Assembly: GCA_002794775.1 (NCBI GenBank)
Contig: NBAY01000003.1
Span: forward strand, 1,798,001 to 1,862,000
Direction of reading: 5' to 3'
Source: Porodaedalea pini
Taxonomy: Eukaryota; Basidiomycota; Agaricomycetes; Hymenochaetales; Hymenochaetaceae
Length of the DNA: 64,000 nucleotides
Positions within the stretch are counted from its first letter, which is position 1. Each line of letters opens with the position of its first letter. A program made the translations under genes and the position numbers. This document shows, one piece after another, positions 1 to 10,276 of the stretch. The notes under the pieces were generated by a model that did no database searches, had not been told where the DNA came from, and was given only the letters and a program-made list of their open reading frames with translations.

Positions 1-114
1 TCGTCCTCATATCGTTTAAAACACTGACGATATTCTACTTCCCGTCTTGAAGCTATCTTCACTCTCATACAAAGCATCATCTTCCTGAGCATTCTCGTCT
101 GTCTTCCCTTCAAC

Positions 115-3100
115 ATGGTTGTCGGAACCCGCAGGTCCGCTCGACTCCACAGTATGTATCTTTCATGTTTGATAACATACATTTTTCTTACTTTAAGTCA
201 GGAACTACTGAGCCAATACGAGCGCCTCCTACAGAACAGGCAAAGAAAAAGGCGCCTACGAAAAACGTGAGGTGGAGTTTTTTTCTCTCTACATGATGTA
301 TTGCTCATTGTTTATGGAGAATGGCGGGTCTGGTGCTTCATCAAAACACAAGAAGGGAGCCGGGCGGAAGAGGAAAGGCAAGGAGCCAGAAGCGAAGGAA
401 GTAAGACTGCTATCTGAGGAAAGGGAAGATAATGACGCAGTCAGAATGGTAAGTCATTCATCTATATTTTGTCTTCGTTATTTTAAATATAATTAGGTTT
501 TAGAGCCTGTCGAGCGCGAGCTTGAGCAGGCCGGCTCTCACCATACGCAAGCTCAGCATGAGTCTCAAGAGACTGAACCTCAGCGCCAACAGGCCGAGCG
601 CGAAGCAGAGACACAGCGTCTGCAGGTCAAGCTCAATGCTGCCGAGTCTCAGCGTCTGCAGGTCGAGCTCAATGCCGCCGAGTCTCAACGCCTACAGGCC
701 GAGCGCGATGCAGAGTCCCAGCATAAGCAGACTGAGCACGATGTGGCCGAGTCCCAGTTTCTCCAATCTCAGCGCAGGGAAGCCTTGTTCAAGAATACCC
801 ATCGTGCGTGTCACAGTCATGAGGTTTCCGAAGGCTATCTGCAAAAAATCCTTAGGGAAAGGGAGGCAGACCTTCGTTCTGCTGCGGCGGAGTGCAGGGA
901 TGCTTTACATGAGGTTACTAAAGCATTTCATGCCTCACAAGCACATCGTACTCCTGAAGCGGAAGCCGCTCATCAAGCAGCAGTTAATGTCTATCAGAAC
1001 TTTTTCATGAAAGTGGAGAGAGCTGAGGTAGCTGTTCACCAAGCACGGGAAAACTTACGCGAGAGGGGAATCATTATCAAGCCCCCAAGAGACGAGCCTC
1101 ATGTACGTGAATCTTTTTATAACGTGTTGAAGAAACTAAACGACTTCGTAGTCTAAATATGTTACACATTTTCATGAAGATACCGAAGAGGCGGCAGGTG
1201 ATGAAAACGCTGAAATATCTGAAAACAATGTATGAAATAAGTTTTTCTCAGTTTTTTTGATTTCTTATCGATTGTACTTTCAGATTCGATCTGTCAATGT
1301 GCCGGCAGAGCTGCCCAAGACCTTAATAGCGACCCCTTCAATTCTGCAGCAGAATAAAGCCAATAGTAATGCAAGTTACAAGGCATTGCTTGCTCGTGAG
1401 CAGTTCTTGCCCAAGGATAACTCACTCAATAAGCAAGCCAAAAACCTCGAGCGCGGCGGTACCATGCTGGTGATGTCCCAGCTAGGATAAGGCAGATCAG
1501 CTGCCGATGGCAGCACCACAAAGGCAAAAAAGCTTTCAAGGGCCCCACCGAGTCAGCTTTTGTTCAAACAGAGAGGACGCAACATGGCGATGGTCGTCGC
1601 ACTTGGTGGAGTTCTCAACTCTGGTCCTCAGCATCATCCTGCTCCAGAGACTCAGCGCAGTAAGTTTTCTTCGTTGACCTTTAATGAGCCTTACAGAGTT
1701 CTAATCAGATTTGCGTAGCTTGCGTTAATACTCTTGATGTATCAGGCGAAGGATCTGATTCAGTTGATTTCGCTTCCCCTCGTGATGACTTCGACGTTCC
1801 TGATATACAGGATGATGCAAGCTCAGCCGATGAATTTGATCCTGCGAAAGATCCTTCACCTTCCTCGGAGAACGACTCGAATATAGGCCAGGCAGCCCCT
1901 TCGAAGACCAAGAACAAGACCAAGAACAAGAAGGGGAAACAACGCGCAGTGTCTCCTACCAAGCAATCCATCGATGCGACAGCAAAGCCCTCAAGAAAGC
2001 GAAAGCGAACAGTGGCCTCTGATCCTTTGGAGTCTGCCATCGATGATAAAAGGAGCAAACCCGGTCCACTATCACATAAAGTCTTAGATGAGGCCAACGC
2101 GATATGGCAGCATGCTCTGGAGGAATTCAAGGCCCTCGGAGATAGGGAGGGCAGTCACATCTCAACAATACTAGGATCTCTCGGTCTGACTGAGAAGTTG
2201 AGCCGTGGGCCAAACATGAAAAACAAATTCATTCAATGGTATTCAGCGACACATCGTGAATACAAGAAGGGCAAAGGTACGGTACATATTCTACAGTTTT
2301 CAAGGATTATTAGCTTATAGTGTTACGCAGAGACGCCGCAGGCTTATGCGGCCATTCTAGAGGCCGCCTATAAAGATGTTATGACGAAGCCTGTTGAGGA
2401 ACGTGAACTAGTATTCGAAAAGGCGCTTGCGTATGACAAATTAGAGAAAGAACAGTTACATTCTACGACAAAGAATCTCGTAGCGCTCTGTCAGCCGGGT
2501 GTTAGACATTTCGAGACCTTTGTAAGTCGATCCACCACTTCTTTGCTGCACTGCTGATTAACACTTCCAGGCCTCGAGGGAATTTGAGGAGCTGGCGAAC
2601 GTTTGGGTCGCTATACGCATAAATGTCTCAGATAATGATCAAGCTTATGCCGTCAACCAACTCATTGGGGGGACATCCCTTGTCGAACAGGCGCTCAAGG
2701 ATTACAAGGGTAGCTTCAAAACCTTGGTAAGGGACATGGAAACGGCAGTCAGGTATGTTCTGCTTTATCAAATGTTATACATTTATGCGTATTTATCTCA
2801 CAAATATCTCAACAATTCAAGGGCGACTCAATTGAAGATGAAGGGCCTTGTGACAATAGATCGCCCTATACTCACCTGCCCGTTGAAGGGACCAAGGGAT
2901 GTCCGGCGGAAGGTGTTTATTGACTATTTCAAGATGGATCTTGGTTGGTAGATCCTCTCCGTATGATTTGAATGGTTGCTAACGTAGTCTCAAGAACTTT
3001 TGTTCAAGCGACGCAGTGTTTCCATTGGCGCACCAACATTTGTAGTTCAAGAGTCGGTTTTACCATTCCTCTGGAAGCACAAGATAGGCATCATTGCAAT

Positions 3101-3731
3101 CCCCGATGACATTACCGAATCTGATCTTCAGAAGAACGACGAGAAAGACTTTAAGTGGCCATTGCTGCGTCTTGATTTCCGATTGTTTTGGGGTGGTCCG
3201 AAGAAAGGGGGTCCACTCAAAAGCCTGACAGACCCAATTATCGCAGAGCAAATGTCATTGAGAGACAATGTAGTTTTCTCTGGACATGTCATACGTTTCG
3301 TTGATCTGAAAAAGGGTGCGTTCTTCTCTAAAGAAACATGCTTCTCGTCTGAATACCTTTCAGAACTATTGACCGATGAGCTAGCGGATCTGGAGGACTG
3401 GCCGATAATCCAGAATGTCTCCAAGCAGCCCTTGGTTGTATTGAGGCAATGCGAAGAGTTTCTCAAAGAGCTTAAGTTGTCTAACAAGTTTGATTCGTCT
3501 CAGGAGCTCCTCATTTTGTCACCGGGTTCTACATCCACTCGACTTCCATCTCAGTCACTTAACGCAAATGCCACCCCTGGTCCGTCATCATTGCCAATCA
3601 TTCAGCCTCACTCTTATCAACATACACGCGATGACGGTGACCCTGATGAACCAGCTCATAAGAGGCCAAGATTAAGCACTGCTGATCTCGACGGCTTAAT
3701 TTCCTGTCCAGACATCCCAGGTGCAGACTAA
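115..3731 (+). CDS. Multi-exon coiled-coil protein of unknown function
   Basis: I do not recognise the family. A continuous spliced reading can be built from the ATG at 115: exons 115-151, 202-266, 320-448 and 496 to about 1104, then a series ending with the exon from 2995 to the stop at 3731. Introns are short with good GT-AG ends, and phases match at most joints. The junction near 1455-1500 is uncertain because the best intron there is only about 33 nt. The N-terminus is basic (KKGAGRKRKGKE). Exon 4 encodes a long coiled coil built from 13-14-residue repeats of the type AESQRLQVELNA. The middle has an acidic stretch, then a Lys/Arg-rich stretch that may be a nuclear localisation signal (KPSRKRKRTV). 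The C-terminal part is globular and ends in a Ser/Pro-rich tail. It may be one gene or two adjacent ones. It shows no stop damage. Confidence 0.55.
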
Positions 3732-4660
3732 TATGTCATCGGTCTTGAAGGAGTGGAGGAAGCAGGTCAACGGAGAAGAATGGGAACTGTAATTAGTAGA
3801 TAGATCCTATTATTTTTGTCTATCTGTTCCTCGCTATTCAAGAACTCTTTTCCTGGAAATCTGAGCTTGATTTGAATTTAGGGCTGCTTTCTAACTTATG
3901 TCGAGTCAAGACCATCTCGGATAGGACCGAAAGATGCAGTACCAGAAAAAGTGTTCATTTCACAATTCACTGACTTTCATGCTGATGATGAAGTCACTGC
4001 GCTGCATTTCACAGCTGGCTGCAGGATGAAAACTGTACCATGGCGCAGCTGCTCCAGAGATGCATAAAAGGCGCACTGTCCTGCCTTGTGATGGCTAAGA
4101 CCCTTCTCCTAGCCACCACTATCTACTCTCCAAGATTCTCTTTGACCTCTGGAGGGCAAGTTGTCAACTGAAGCTTTCAGCGAGACTCTACAATTCATCA
4201 CAAACGTCAAACTCAATGAGCTCGATAAAAGAAACAGCAAGTTTGGCCAGCATGTATCTCAGGTCATCACTGATGCAAATGTGTACGCCAATTTCAGTCC
4301 CATTGAACATGTTCTGGTCTTCATGGATGGCCTCAAAATGTGGTCCGGCACACATTCTGATGACTTCAGTCTTATCAATATCAAGCATTGTCTGGAACAG
4401 CTGTGGCATGACCCTAGTTTCCCACCCTCTGTGATTGAGGAATGAAACCACAGGGCGCAAGTGCGATTTGACCATGAGACTATGTGCTTTGATTTTTGCC
4501 TGGTTGTTTGGAATGCTTCTTAATGATTGGCTCAAGTCCAAGTCTTTTTGACTTCACAAGTGACTCTCATCATCACCGTGCTTCAGTCTTCTTCTTGCCT
4601 TCACAACTGTTCCAGTGATAAATTTTGTACTCTTTCATATCTTGGTGTAAACACAAACAG
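3732..4660. other. Interval with no confident gene
   Basis: After the stop at 3731 there is an AT-rich 3' region. A 94-codon open frame at 4161-4445 on the plus strand has a plausible composition (it contains NVKLNELDKRNSKFGQHV), but it has no recognisable domain or splice context. It may be a remnant of a larger gene or element. Nothing else is supported here. Confidence 0.3.
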
Positions 4661-5761
4661 TTATATATTATCATGGGACATCCCAATTATTTAGTTTGGG
4701 ATGTCCCACCCAAGTTGCTCTGGGATATCCCATATAATTTAGTTAGGGATGTCCCAACTAAGTCATTCTGGGATATCCCATTATAATCTAATTTGGGATG
4801 TCCCAACCAAGTTGCTATGGGATATCCCACATGATTTAGTCAGGGATATCCCAACTAAGTCATTCTGGGATATCCATTATAATCTAGTTTGGGATATCCC
4901 AACCATGTCACTCTGGGATATCCCAAATAATTTAATCTGGTACATCCCAGGAAATTCACCCTAGAACATTCTACATGTTTTATTCTGTGACATGTCAGAG
5001 GTAAGTAATAGCAAGGATAATAAATCAGTCAACTGAATCATAACAGTTCTGGTTTCAAAGTTTTGCTGATGCTACCTGTGGCATCAAAAGCTAAGGGTTC
5101 AGTACTCTATATAGTTATTATCAGCAATGCCTAGATCTCTCCTACTGATCCTGCATGAGTCATTATTGACCAATTCTCTCTAAGTAGTTATATAATTTAT
5201 ATAGCTGTATCCAAATACTACATTGTCTAAGTTGTACTGATAGTCCTATGCTATATTAGTATCAAAGGCCTCTGATCATCTAGTATATAGCTGTAAACAT
5301 AATACATCCAAGTCTATATAAAAGACAATGTAATGCAGCTGTAACCAAGTATAATATAATTCTGAGCTCCAGTAATGGCATTTGAGAGCTAATCTGACCT
5401 TTCTAACATCAGTCTAATCTATCTATCTATGCATTTTAAGGATAATGATCTTATATATATTTGACCTACAGTTACTGACTGAAAATATACCAGAAATGGG
5501 TCAAAATAAGCCTTGAACATCTATTGAACTGTACAAATTTAGGGCCAAACTGTATGGGATATCCCACCAAGAATCCCCCAGGCACCCTGTGACAGCAATG
5601 AGTCAGCTCAGATGCATAAGGTACTAACTTACTGGTACAGCCCAGCTATGGGATGTCCCACATGCTGGGATGAGCACTATAAAAATGAGGCCCTTTAGGC
5701 AGAACTACCCATAGGGATAGTTCCACCTAAGAGGTACCTTGTAGAAGGGGTACCTGAAGTG
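4660..5761. mobile_element. Putative small element related to the 16.5-kb foldback element
   Basis: Homology to Gypsy reverse transcriptase begins abruptly at about 5762. Directly before it, 5746-5761 reads AGAAGGGGTACCTGAAGTG-like sequence, which closely matches the right terminus of the 16.5-kb element (…GGGGTAGCCTGAAGTG). The interval also holds the GGGATATCCC array and a TATAAAAA box near 5680. I infer a non-autonomous relative whose right end is at 5761. I could not find the matching left terminus or a target duplication, so the left boundary is approximate. It could instead be unrelated AT-rich sequence. No coding sequence is supported between 4960 and 5760. Confidence 0.3.
4674..4951. 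repeat. Array of GGGATATCCC/GGGATGTCCC palindromes
   Basis: About a dozen 10-12 bp palindromes of the form TGGGAT(A/G)TCCCA recur every 22-25 bp, separated by AT-rich linkers such as CTAAGTCATTC and ATAATTTAGT. Linkers alternate, giving a higher-order unit of roughly 47 bp. The same motif occurs singly near 5555 and 5645. The pattern resembles the GGGNNNNCCC arrays in the large foldback element at 6018-22553. Confidence 0.85.
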
Positions 5762-6017
5762 CTGAAACCATAGAGGAACACATCGAGACATTGAGGTGTG
5801 TACTTCAAATCCTTCAAGAGAATGGCCTCTACCTGAAACTGGAGAAATGTGAGTTCGACATCAAGGTTGTTAAATATCTCAGTCACATCATCGGTAACGG
5901 TGAGCTTAAGGCTGACCTGGCAAAGATGGAAGCAATTGCTAGCTGGCCTGCTCTACACAACCTGAAGGAACTTCAGAAGTTCCTTGGCATGGGCAACTGG
6001 CTAAGGTGGTTTATCAA
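5762..6017 (+). pseudogene. Gypsy reverse transcriptase fragment, left of the insertion
   Basis: The frame from about 5766 encodes the C-terminal part of a Ty3/Gypsy reverse transcriptase, with recognisable pieces such as NGLYLKLEKCEF and ELQKFLGMGNWLRWFI. The part upstream of the YxDD catalytic region is missing, and homology starts at 5762 next to another terminus-like sequence. The frame is cut at 6017 by the 16.5-kb foldback element and resumes at 22554 in the same codon register. The retrotransposon is fungal, 5'-truncated and inactive. Confidence 0.85.
6010..6017. repeat. 8-bp target site duplication, left copy
   Basis: TTTATCAA directly precedes the terminal CACTTCAGG of the foldback element. 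The identical octamer follows the mirror terminus at 22554-22561. The interrupted host sequence is the retrotransposon reverse transcriptase, and its reading frame continues across the duplicated octamer, which confirms it as the target site. Confidence 0.93.
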
Positions 6018-6094
6018 CACTTCAGGCTACCCCTCTGAGCAGACCAAGTAAGACTATTCATACACACAACTAATTGACCATTTAGGTATTGACC

Positions 6095-6305
6095 CTGGGC
6101 ATGCCCAATCTGCTGGGCACTCCCAGTGGGTGCGGGTTGGATGTGCCCCATTTTTTTTACTGTGGGAATGTTGGGTGCACCCAGATCATTTGGGCACTCC
6201 CAACTGGGCCTGCCCAGTTTTGGGCACCCCCAGTGGGAGTGCCCTGGGAGTGCCCAGATATGTCACTGTCACTGACTGTCTGGGGGACTTTTGGGCACAC
6301 CCAAT
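6095..6305. repeat. Subterminal TGGGNNNNCCCA palindrome array, left arm
   Basis: At least nine copies of a 12-bp palindrome-like motif occur in about 210 bp, including TGGGCATGCCCA, TGGGTGCACCCA, TGGGCACTCCCA and TGGGAGTGCCCA. The array starts about 75 bp from the element tip, where transposase-binding repeats often lie. Open frames here are by-products of the repeat and have no protein similarity that I recognise. Confidence 0.85.
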
Positions 6306-7200
6306 TTGTTTTTGCCATAAAATCTAGGGGCTTTATAAATGCTGTATTTTATTGTTTTTAATCCTACAATTTAGTGATCTTGCTATTGTTTAGTTTATGA
6401 TTCATTAGCTATGTGACTGACCTTTGGTATGAATTGAATTTTGGTCAACAGTAGTCTGGGTCAGACAGGAAAGAATGCTGAGCATGCTAGACACACAGGA
6501 CAAAATGATATTTGTTGCTATTAGAGAGACTAAGATAATAAAGATAATAGAGATAGTATTGAGCAGTTCTATATACTGTAAGACAAATGGAGAAATAGGG
6601 AAATTGTACAGCAGTGTGAGAGAAATGGAAATAAATATGAGTCAGCTAAAAGTGTAATGACTACCTAAGAAATCATCAATGGTATTCTAACATTAAACAT
6701 TGGGAATCAAGCTCTAGCATTCTAACTATATCAGAGAGATTATATGTCATAGGCTCTATGAGAACTTCTAACTAGAGTGATATAGCTGCACTGGACACTT
6801 AAGTAGAGCTATTTAAAATTAAACAAGTGCAAGGGTCTGATACATTAGGATCAGTTTGAATGCCTAAGTAGAGTAAAGAGTATAAACTAAGAGAGAAACT
6901 GAGATCAAAACATAGAAAGAGTATAAGCCCACTGGAGCATTCTTATCATTTCTGACATGTTGCTGACCTTCTGAACATCATAACTTGACTTTGAGGTACT
7001 AAGCATCTAACGCTCTGAGATACACAAAGTATCAATACAGTGTAAAATCTCAGGATGCAGGGGAAGAGATTCAAAGTTGAAATGAAAGAGAGACTTGAAA
7101 GCAATCAGGCTTGAGCTGTGCTTAAATATTAGGCCTGGACTACTAGCTTAAAAGATTAGATATGACTAGTTGACTGTATCTAAATCTTTTACAGGTGCCT
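6306..7200. other. AT-rich non-coding arm sequence, left
   Basis: This part of the left arm between the two palindrome arrays is AT-rich and holds no gene I can support. Short frames (for example 6475-6657) have the composition of chance ORFs, although the sequence is mirrored at about 21370-22265. Confidence 0.6.
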
Positions 7201-7214
7201 AGTTGAGTATACTC

Positions 7215-7345
7215 AGTATACCAATTATCTGGTGCCAATTATCTGGGGCACCCAGTTGGGTGCTCCCAATTATCTGGGGGTGCCCAGTTGGGTGCTCCCA
7301 ATTATCTGGGGGCGCCCAGTTGGGTACATCCAAATGTCTGAGAGT
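7215..7345. repeat. Second palindrome array (AATTATCTGGGGG…CCC), left arm
   Basis: Three copies of a unit of about 42 bp are arranged in tandem. Each combines AATTATCTGGGG with a TGGGTGCTCCCA palindrome. The mirror copy at about 21220-21350 has small indels relative to this one, so the array is among the less stable parts of the arms. Confidence 0.8.
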
Positions 7346-7689
7346 ACCTAGCTATATAAGGTCTTTTTTAATTCCTGCCTTAGAATCATTTTTTAAAATG
7401 CAAAAAATCATTATGTCATGAAAATTAAATAAGTCTAGAATGGAAGCCTTAATAATTCTATAGATCAATTTCTCAATCATTTTGTTTTAGACTCTGCATC
7501 TTGGCAGCTTCGCTCTGAAGACAAATCAATACACTGCAATCATTGACCCAACACCAGAGCTGCCATGAGATCAAAGACAAGCAAGCATAAAACTTCATTT
7601 TGAAGAGATTACCACCCTGCTCCTCAATAGTGCTCTGTATCTTCTCAATTGCATGCTCAAGGCACTCAGTTGCTGCATACTGCAAACTC

Positions 7690-9027
7690 AAAATAAGTAT
7701 AGGGTTGACGAGGAATACATGTTGACGCGTGTCGCTCAGATTGAACAGGACGCTGCTCATCAAGAAAAGGATGCAATGGCAGTGTATGGCATGCTTTCCG
7801 GTTCAGAGCCTCATATTTCTCCTCTTCGTCATGCTCTCGCTGTCTTTGGCCTTACGCCAGATGACATCGATGTTCTTTCCATCCACGGCACCAGCACCAA
7901 GGCCAACGAAAAGAATGAAACACAGATCTGGAACGATGTTTTCTCTACGCTTGGTCGTACACTTGGAAATGCAGTTCCAATTATGGCACAGAAGAGCTTA
8001 TGTGGTCATTCAAAGGGTGGATCTGCTGCTTGGCAACTCGCCGGTCTGATTCAGACCGTTGGTTCAGGTATCGTTCCCAGAAACCGAAACGCAGAGTAAG
8101 TCATTTTTGGTTCCTCTATAGTGCCGATCTCATTTCTTTCTTGTTTAGTAACGTCGATGCCGATTTCTGCAAGCATGAGTATCTTATGTTGCCTTCGAAA
8201 ACTATCCATACAGATGGCATCTGTTCCGGTATCATGGTATGTTGCTCCATTATCTTTCACATACTAGTCCCGATCTCAACATCTTACAGTCGTCTTTCAG
8301 CTTCAGCCAAGTTGGCGGCACCGTACTCGTCATCCACCCTCGCTTCCTTCTCGGCGCTGTCGAGCCCGCACAGTACGAGGGGTACAAGCTCCACAACCGC
8401 GAGCGTGCATTGGCATGCTACAAAGCCATGACCTCCATGATGACCATAAACTCACTGGTTGAGATCAAGGACGCACCTCCGTATTCGAGCGAGCTGGAAG
8501 TTCCTGTTCTCCTCAACTCTCTGGCACGTGCGGCGCTTGACGATAAGACCGGCAGCTACTCGCTCCCGAAAAAGTTTGCCACAAAGGCGACATTTAATGT
8601 TTCGAATGTCGAGGCTGCTGCCAAGGCCCTTGCAACTGGTAAAGGCTCTCCTGGTGTTGGCGTCAATCATGGTAAGTCTAATTCATATCAATCATCTGAA
8701 ACTCACAGCATACTAATTGGCATTTCGGAGCTCATTTCCGCTGTCCCGTCGTCTAACCCGACTTTCATCTCACGTAACTTTACTGATACGGAGATCGCTT
8801 ACTGCCGCTCGCAGCCTTCACCCGCGGCATTGTTTGCTGCGCGCTGGGCTAGCAAGAAAGCGGTCTTCAAGTTACTTGGAGTCGCTTCGAAGGGATCAGC
8901 GGCAGCGATGGAGGACATCGAGATCCTTCCTGATGCATCGGATGTGCCGTCCGTGACGCTTCACGGCGATGCGCTTGCTGCTGCGGATAGTAAGGGAGTC
9001 ACGCAGGTGCACGTGAGTCTCAGCCAC
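7690..9027 (+). pseudogene. fas2: Captured FAS2 3' fragment (KS C-terminus plus PPT domain), left copy
   Basis: The translation matches the C-terminal part of fungal fatty acid synthase subunit alpha. The end of the ketoacyl synthase domain is clear (YRVDEEYMLTRVAQIE, ALAVFGLTPDDIDVLSIHGT, QVGGTVLVIHPRFL). It is followed by the 4'-phosphopantetheinyl transferase domain (FISRNFTDTEIAYC, WASKKAVFKLLG). Introns are still present, for example 8097-8148 with a GT-AG frame-preserving junction. The fragment lacks the malonyl/palmitoyl transferase, ACP, ketoreductase and most of the KS. It ends at SLSH, where sequence from an unrelated gene begins. In the PPT domain the usual metal-binding Asp-x-Glu region reads ISE, and the usual Lys-Glu-Ala motif reads KKA. 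Activity is therefore unlikely even if it were expressed. Confidence 0.9.
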
Positions 9028-9071
9028 GTAGCAGAGCGCCGACTGCAGGACGCTACGTCTCGTGCGTGAAT

Positions 9072-9687
9072 GGCGAGGCGAGTGCGATGCAGCGCGTATG
9101 CGACGAAGTGCGCAAGCGTATTCGGTATCACTGGTGCTCCTCCTGATCCTGCCGTTGCGGTAACAGGGGAACGCGAGACGACTGTGGTCGAGGACGATGT
9201 GGAAGAGGTGAAGGACGACGGAGGAAGGATCTCGGTGCAGTTGAAGGTATGGCTGACGAAGCGCGCACAGAGCTTGCTGGTGTCTTCGTGCCCGTAGTAA
9301 GTGGCGACTGCCTGTGGGGGTGCTGCCGGCGCGGGGTGGTGCGAGTGGTGTGCGCGCGGGACTGCCGATGACTGTTTTTTTGTCGAACGTTTTCGGCGCG
9401 GTCGGAGGAAAAAAAACGCGATAGAGAAAAAGACACCGATCAACAGCCACTCATCACTCAAGTATCAGAGATCGGGGGGAAAGAGGGGGGACGCTTACAG
9501 AACTCGAGGTAGATGCTGCGGCAGCGGCGGACGCAGAAGACGATTTCGCAGGTGGAGGCGGGGCGTACGTCGCGCGGTGCACGCGCCGGAAGGGCGAGTG
9601 GTTCGAGCTGGCACTCGATGATGATATCGAATGCTGATGCGGATGCGGATGGGGGTGGGGATGGCGCGGGGCGTGGACGGTGGCCAT
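9072..9687 (-). pseudogene. Captured Pho85-type (PCL) cyclin N-terminal fragment, left copy
   Basis: On the minus strand, exon 1 (9499-9687) starts with an ATG and encodes a His/Pro/Ser-rich leader. A 127-nt GT-AG intron with matching phase 0 leads to exon 2 (9072-9371). Exon 2 contains KLCARFVSHTFNCTEI and LAHFVAYALHRTRLA, which I recognise as the start of the cyclin box of PCL-type G1 cyclins. The similarity stops at 9072, where the sequence runs into the reversed FAS2 fragment. The rest of the cyclin box is missing, so it cannot bind a kinase. A second piece, EKDLVPIKTFVA, at about 9776-9844 may come from the same or another cyclin. Confidence 0.65.
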
Positions 9688-9989
9688 ATTCGCTGCGGCG
9701 GGCTCTCTGGCTCTGGGCGTTGACGAGCGTCTGTGAGCGTCAAAGGACAGGTGGAGTTGATGCGTGAGAAGAGGTCGCTACGAATGTTTTGATTGGAACG
9801 AGATCCTTCTCGGACACAACGGTTGCGTCGCGTTCGCCGAAGTGCGCAGTGAGAAAGGCAGATGAGAAAACGGCTGACGTCGATGTTGAGGCGTGTGGAA
9901 CATTGGCGGGGGCAGAAGGAAGAGGTGAGGAATGCGTCCCAGGTGAACAGGGCGAGGGAAGTTGAACCGCTCGACGGTTTCGGTGAATG

Positions 9990-10258
9990 TCGCCAGTCCC
10001 TCCCTGCCTGACAATGACGAGAGAGAGGACAGCGACGTTGCGACCGATGATGCAGCCACGGGCCGGCTTGCACTTTCTCACCAGTGCGGCAGAGACGGTA
10101 GCAAGAGTGACCAGCAGAAAGGAGAAGGCGAGCAGTTACGAATGAGTACACCCTGCTTCATCGGGAAGTCCTGCTCGTCGTTTCCGCCAGAGACGCGGAA
10201 GACGTAGCCCTTGAACTCATCACCGACCAAGTCGCTGGGGACACCTGGGACATCTTCT
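9990..10258 (-). pseudogene. rps6: Captured ribosomal protein S6 fragment, left copy
   Basis: The minus strand encodes [16 protein letters not shown] and MKQGVL, then, in shifted frames, [11 protein letters not shown] and RGCIIGRNVAVLSLVIV. All are hallmarks of eukaryotic ribosomal protein eS6. The start codon, N-terminus and most of the C-terminus are absent, and frameshifts break the rest. The fragment abuts the HSP90 fragment within about 20 bp, in the opposite direction. It is a dead piece of a housekeeping gene, and an intact copy must exist elsewhere. Confidence 0.82.
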
Positions 10259-10276
10259 TGCCGTGGAAAATGCGGT

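Noticed and set aside
4674..4951. CRISPR array
   Set aside because: The organism is eukaryotic, and the spacers are themselves repeated AT-rich linkers.
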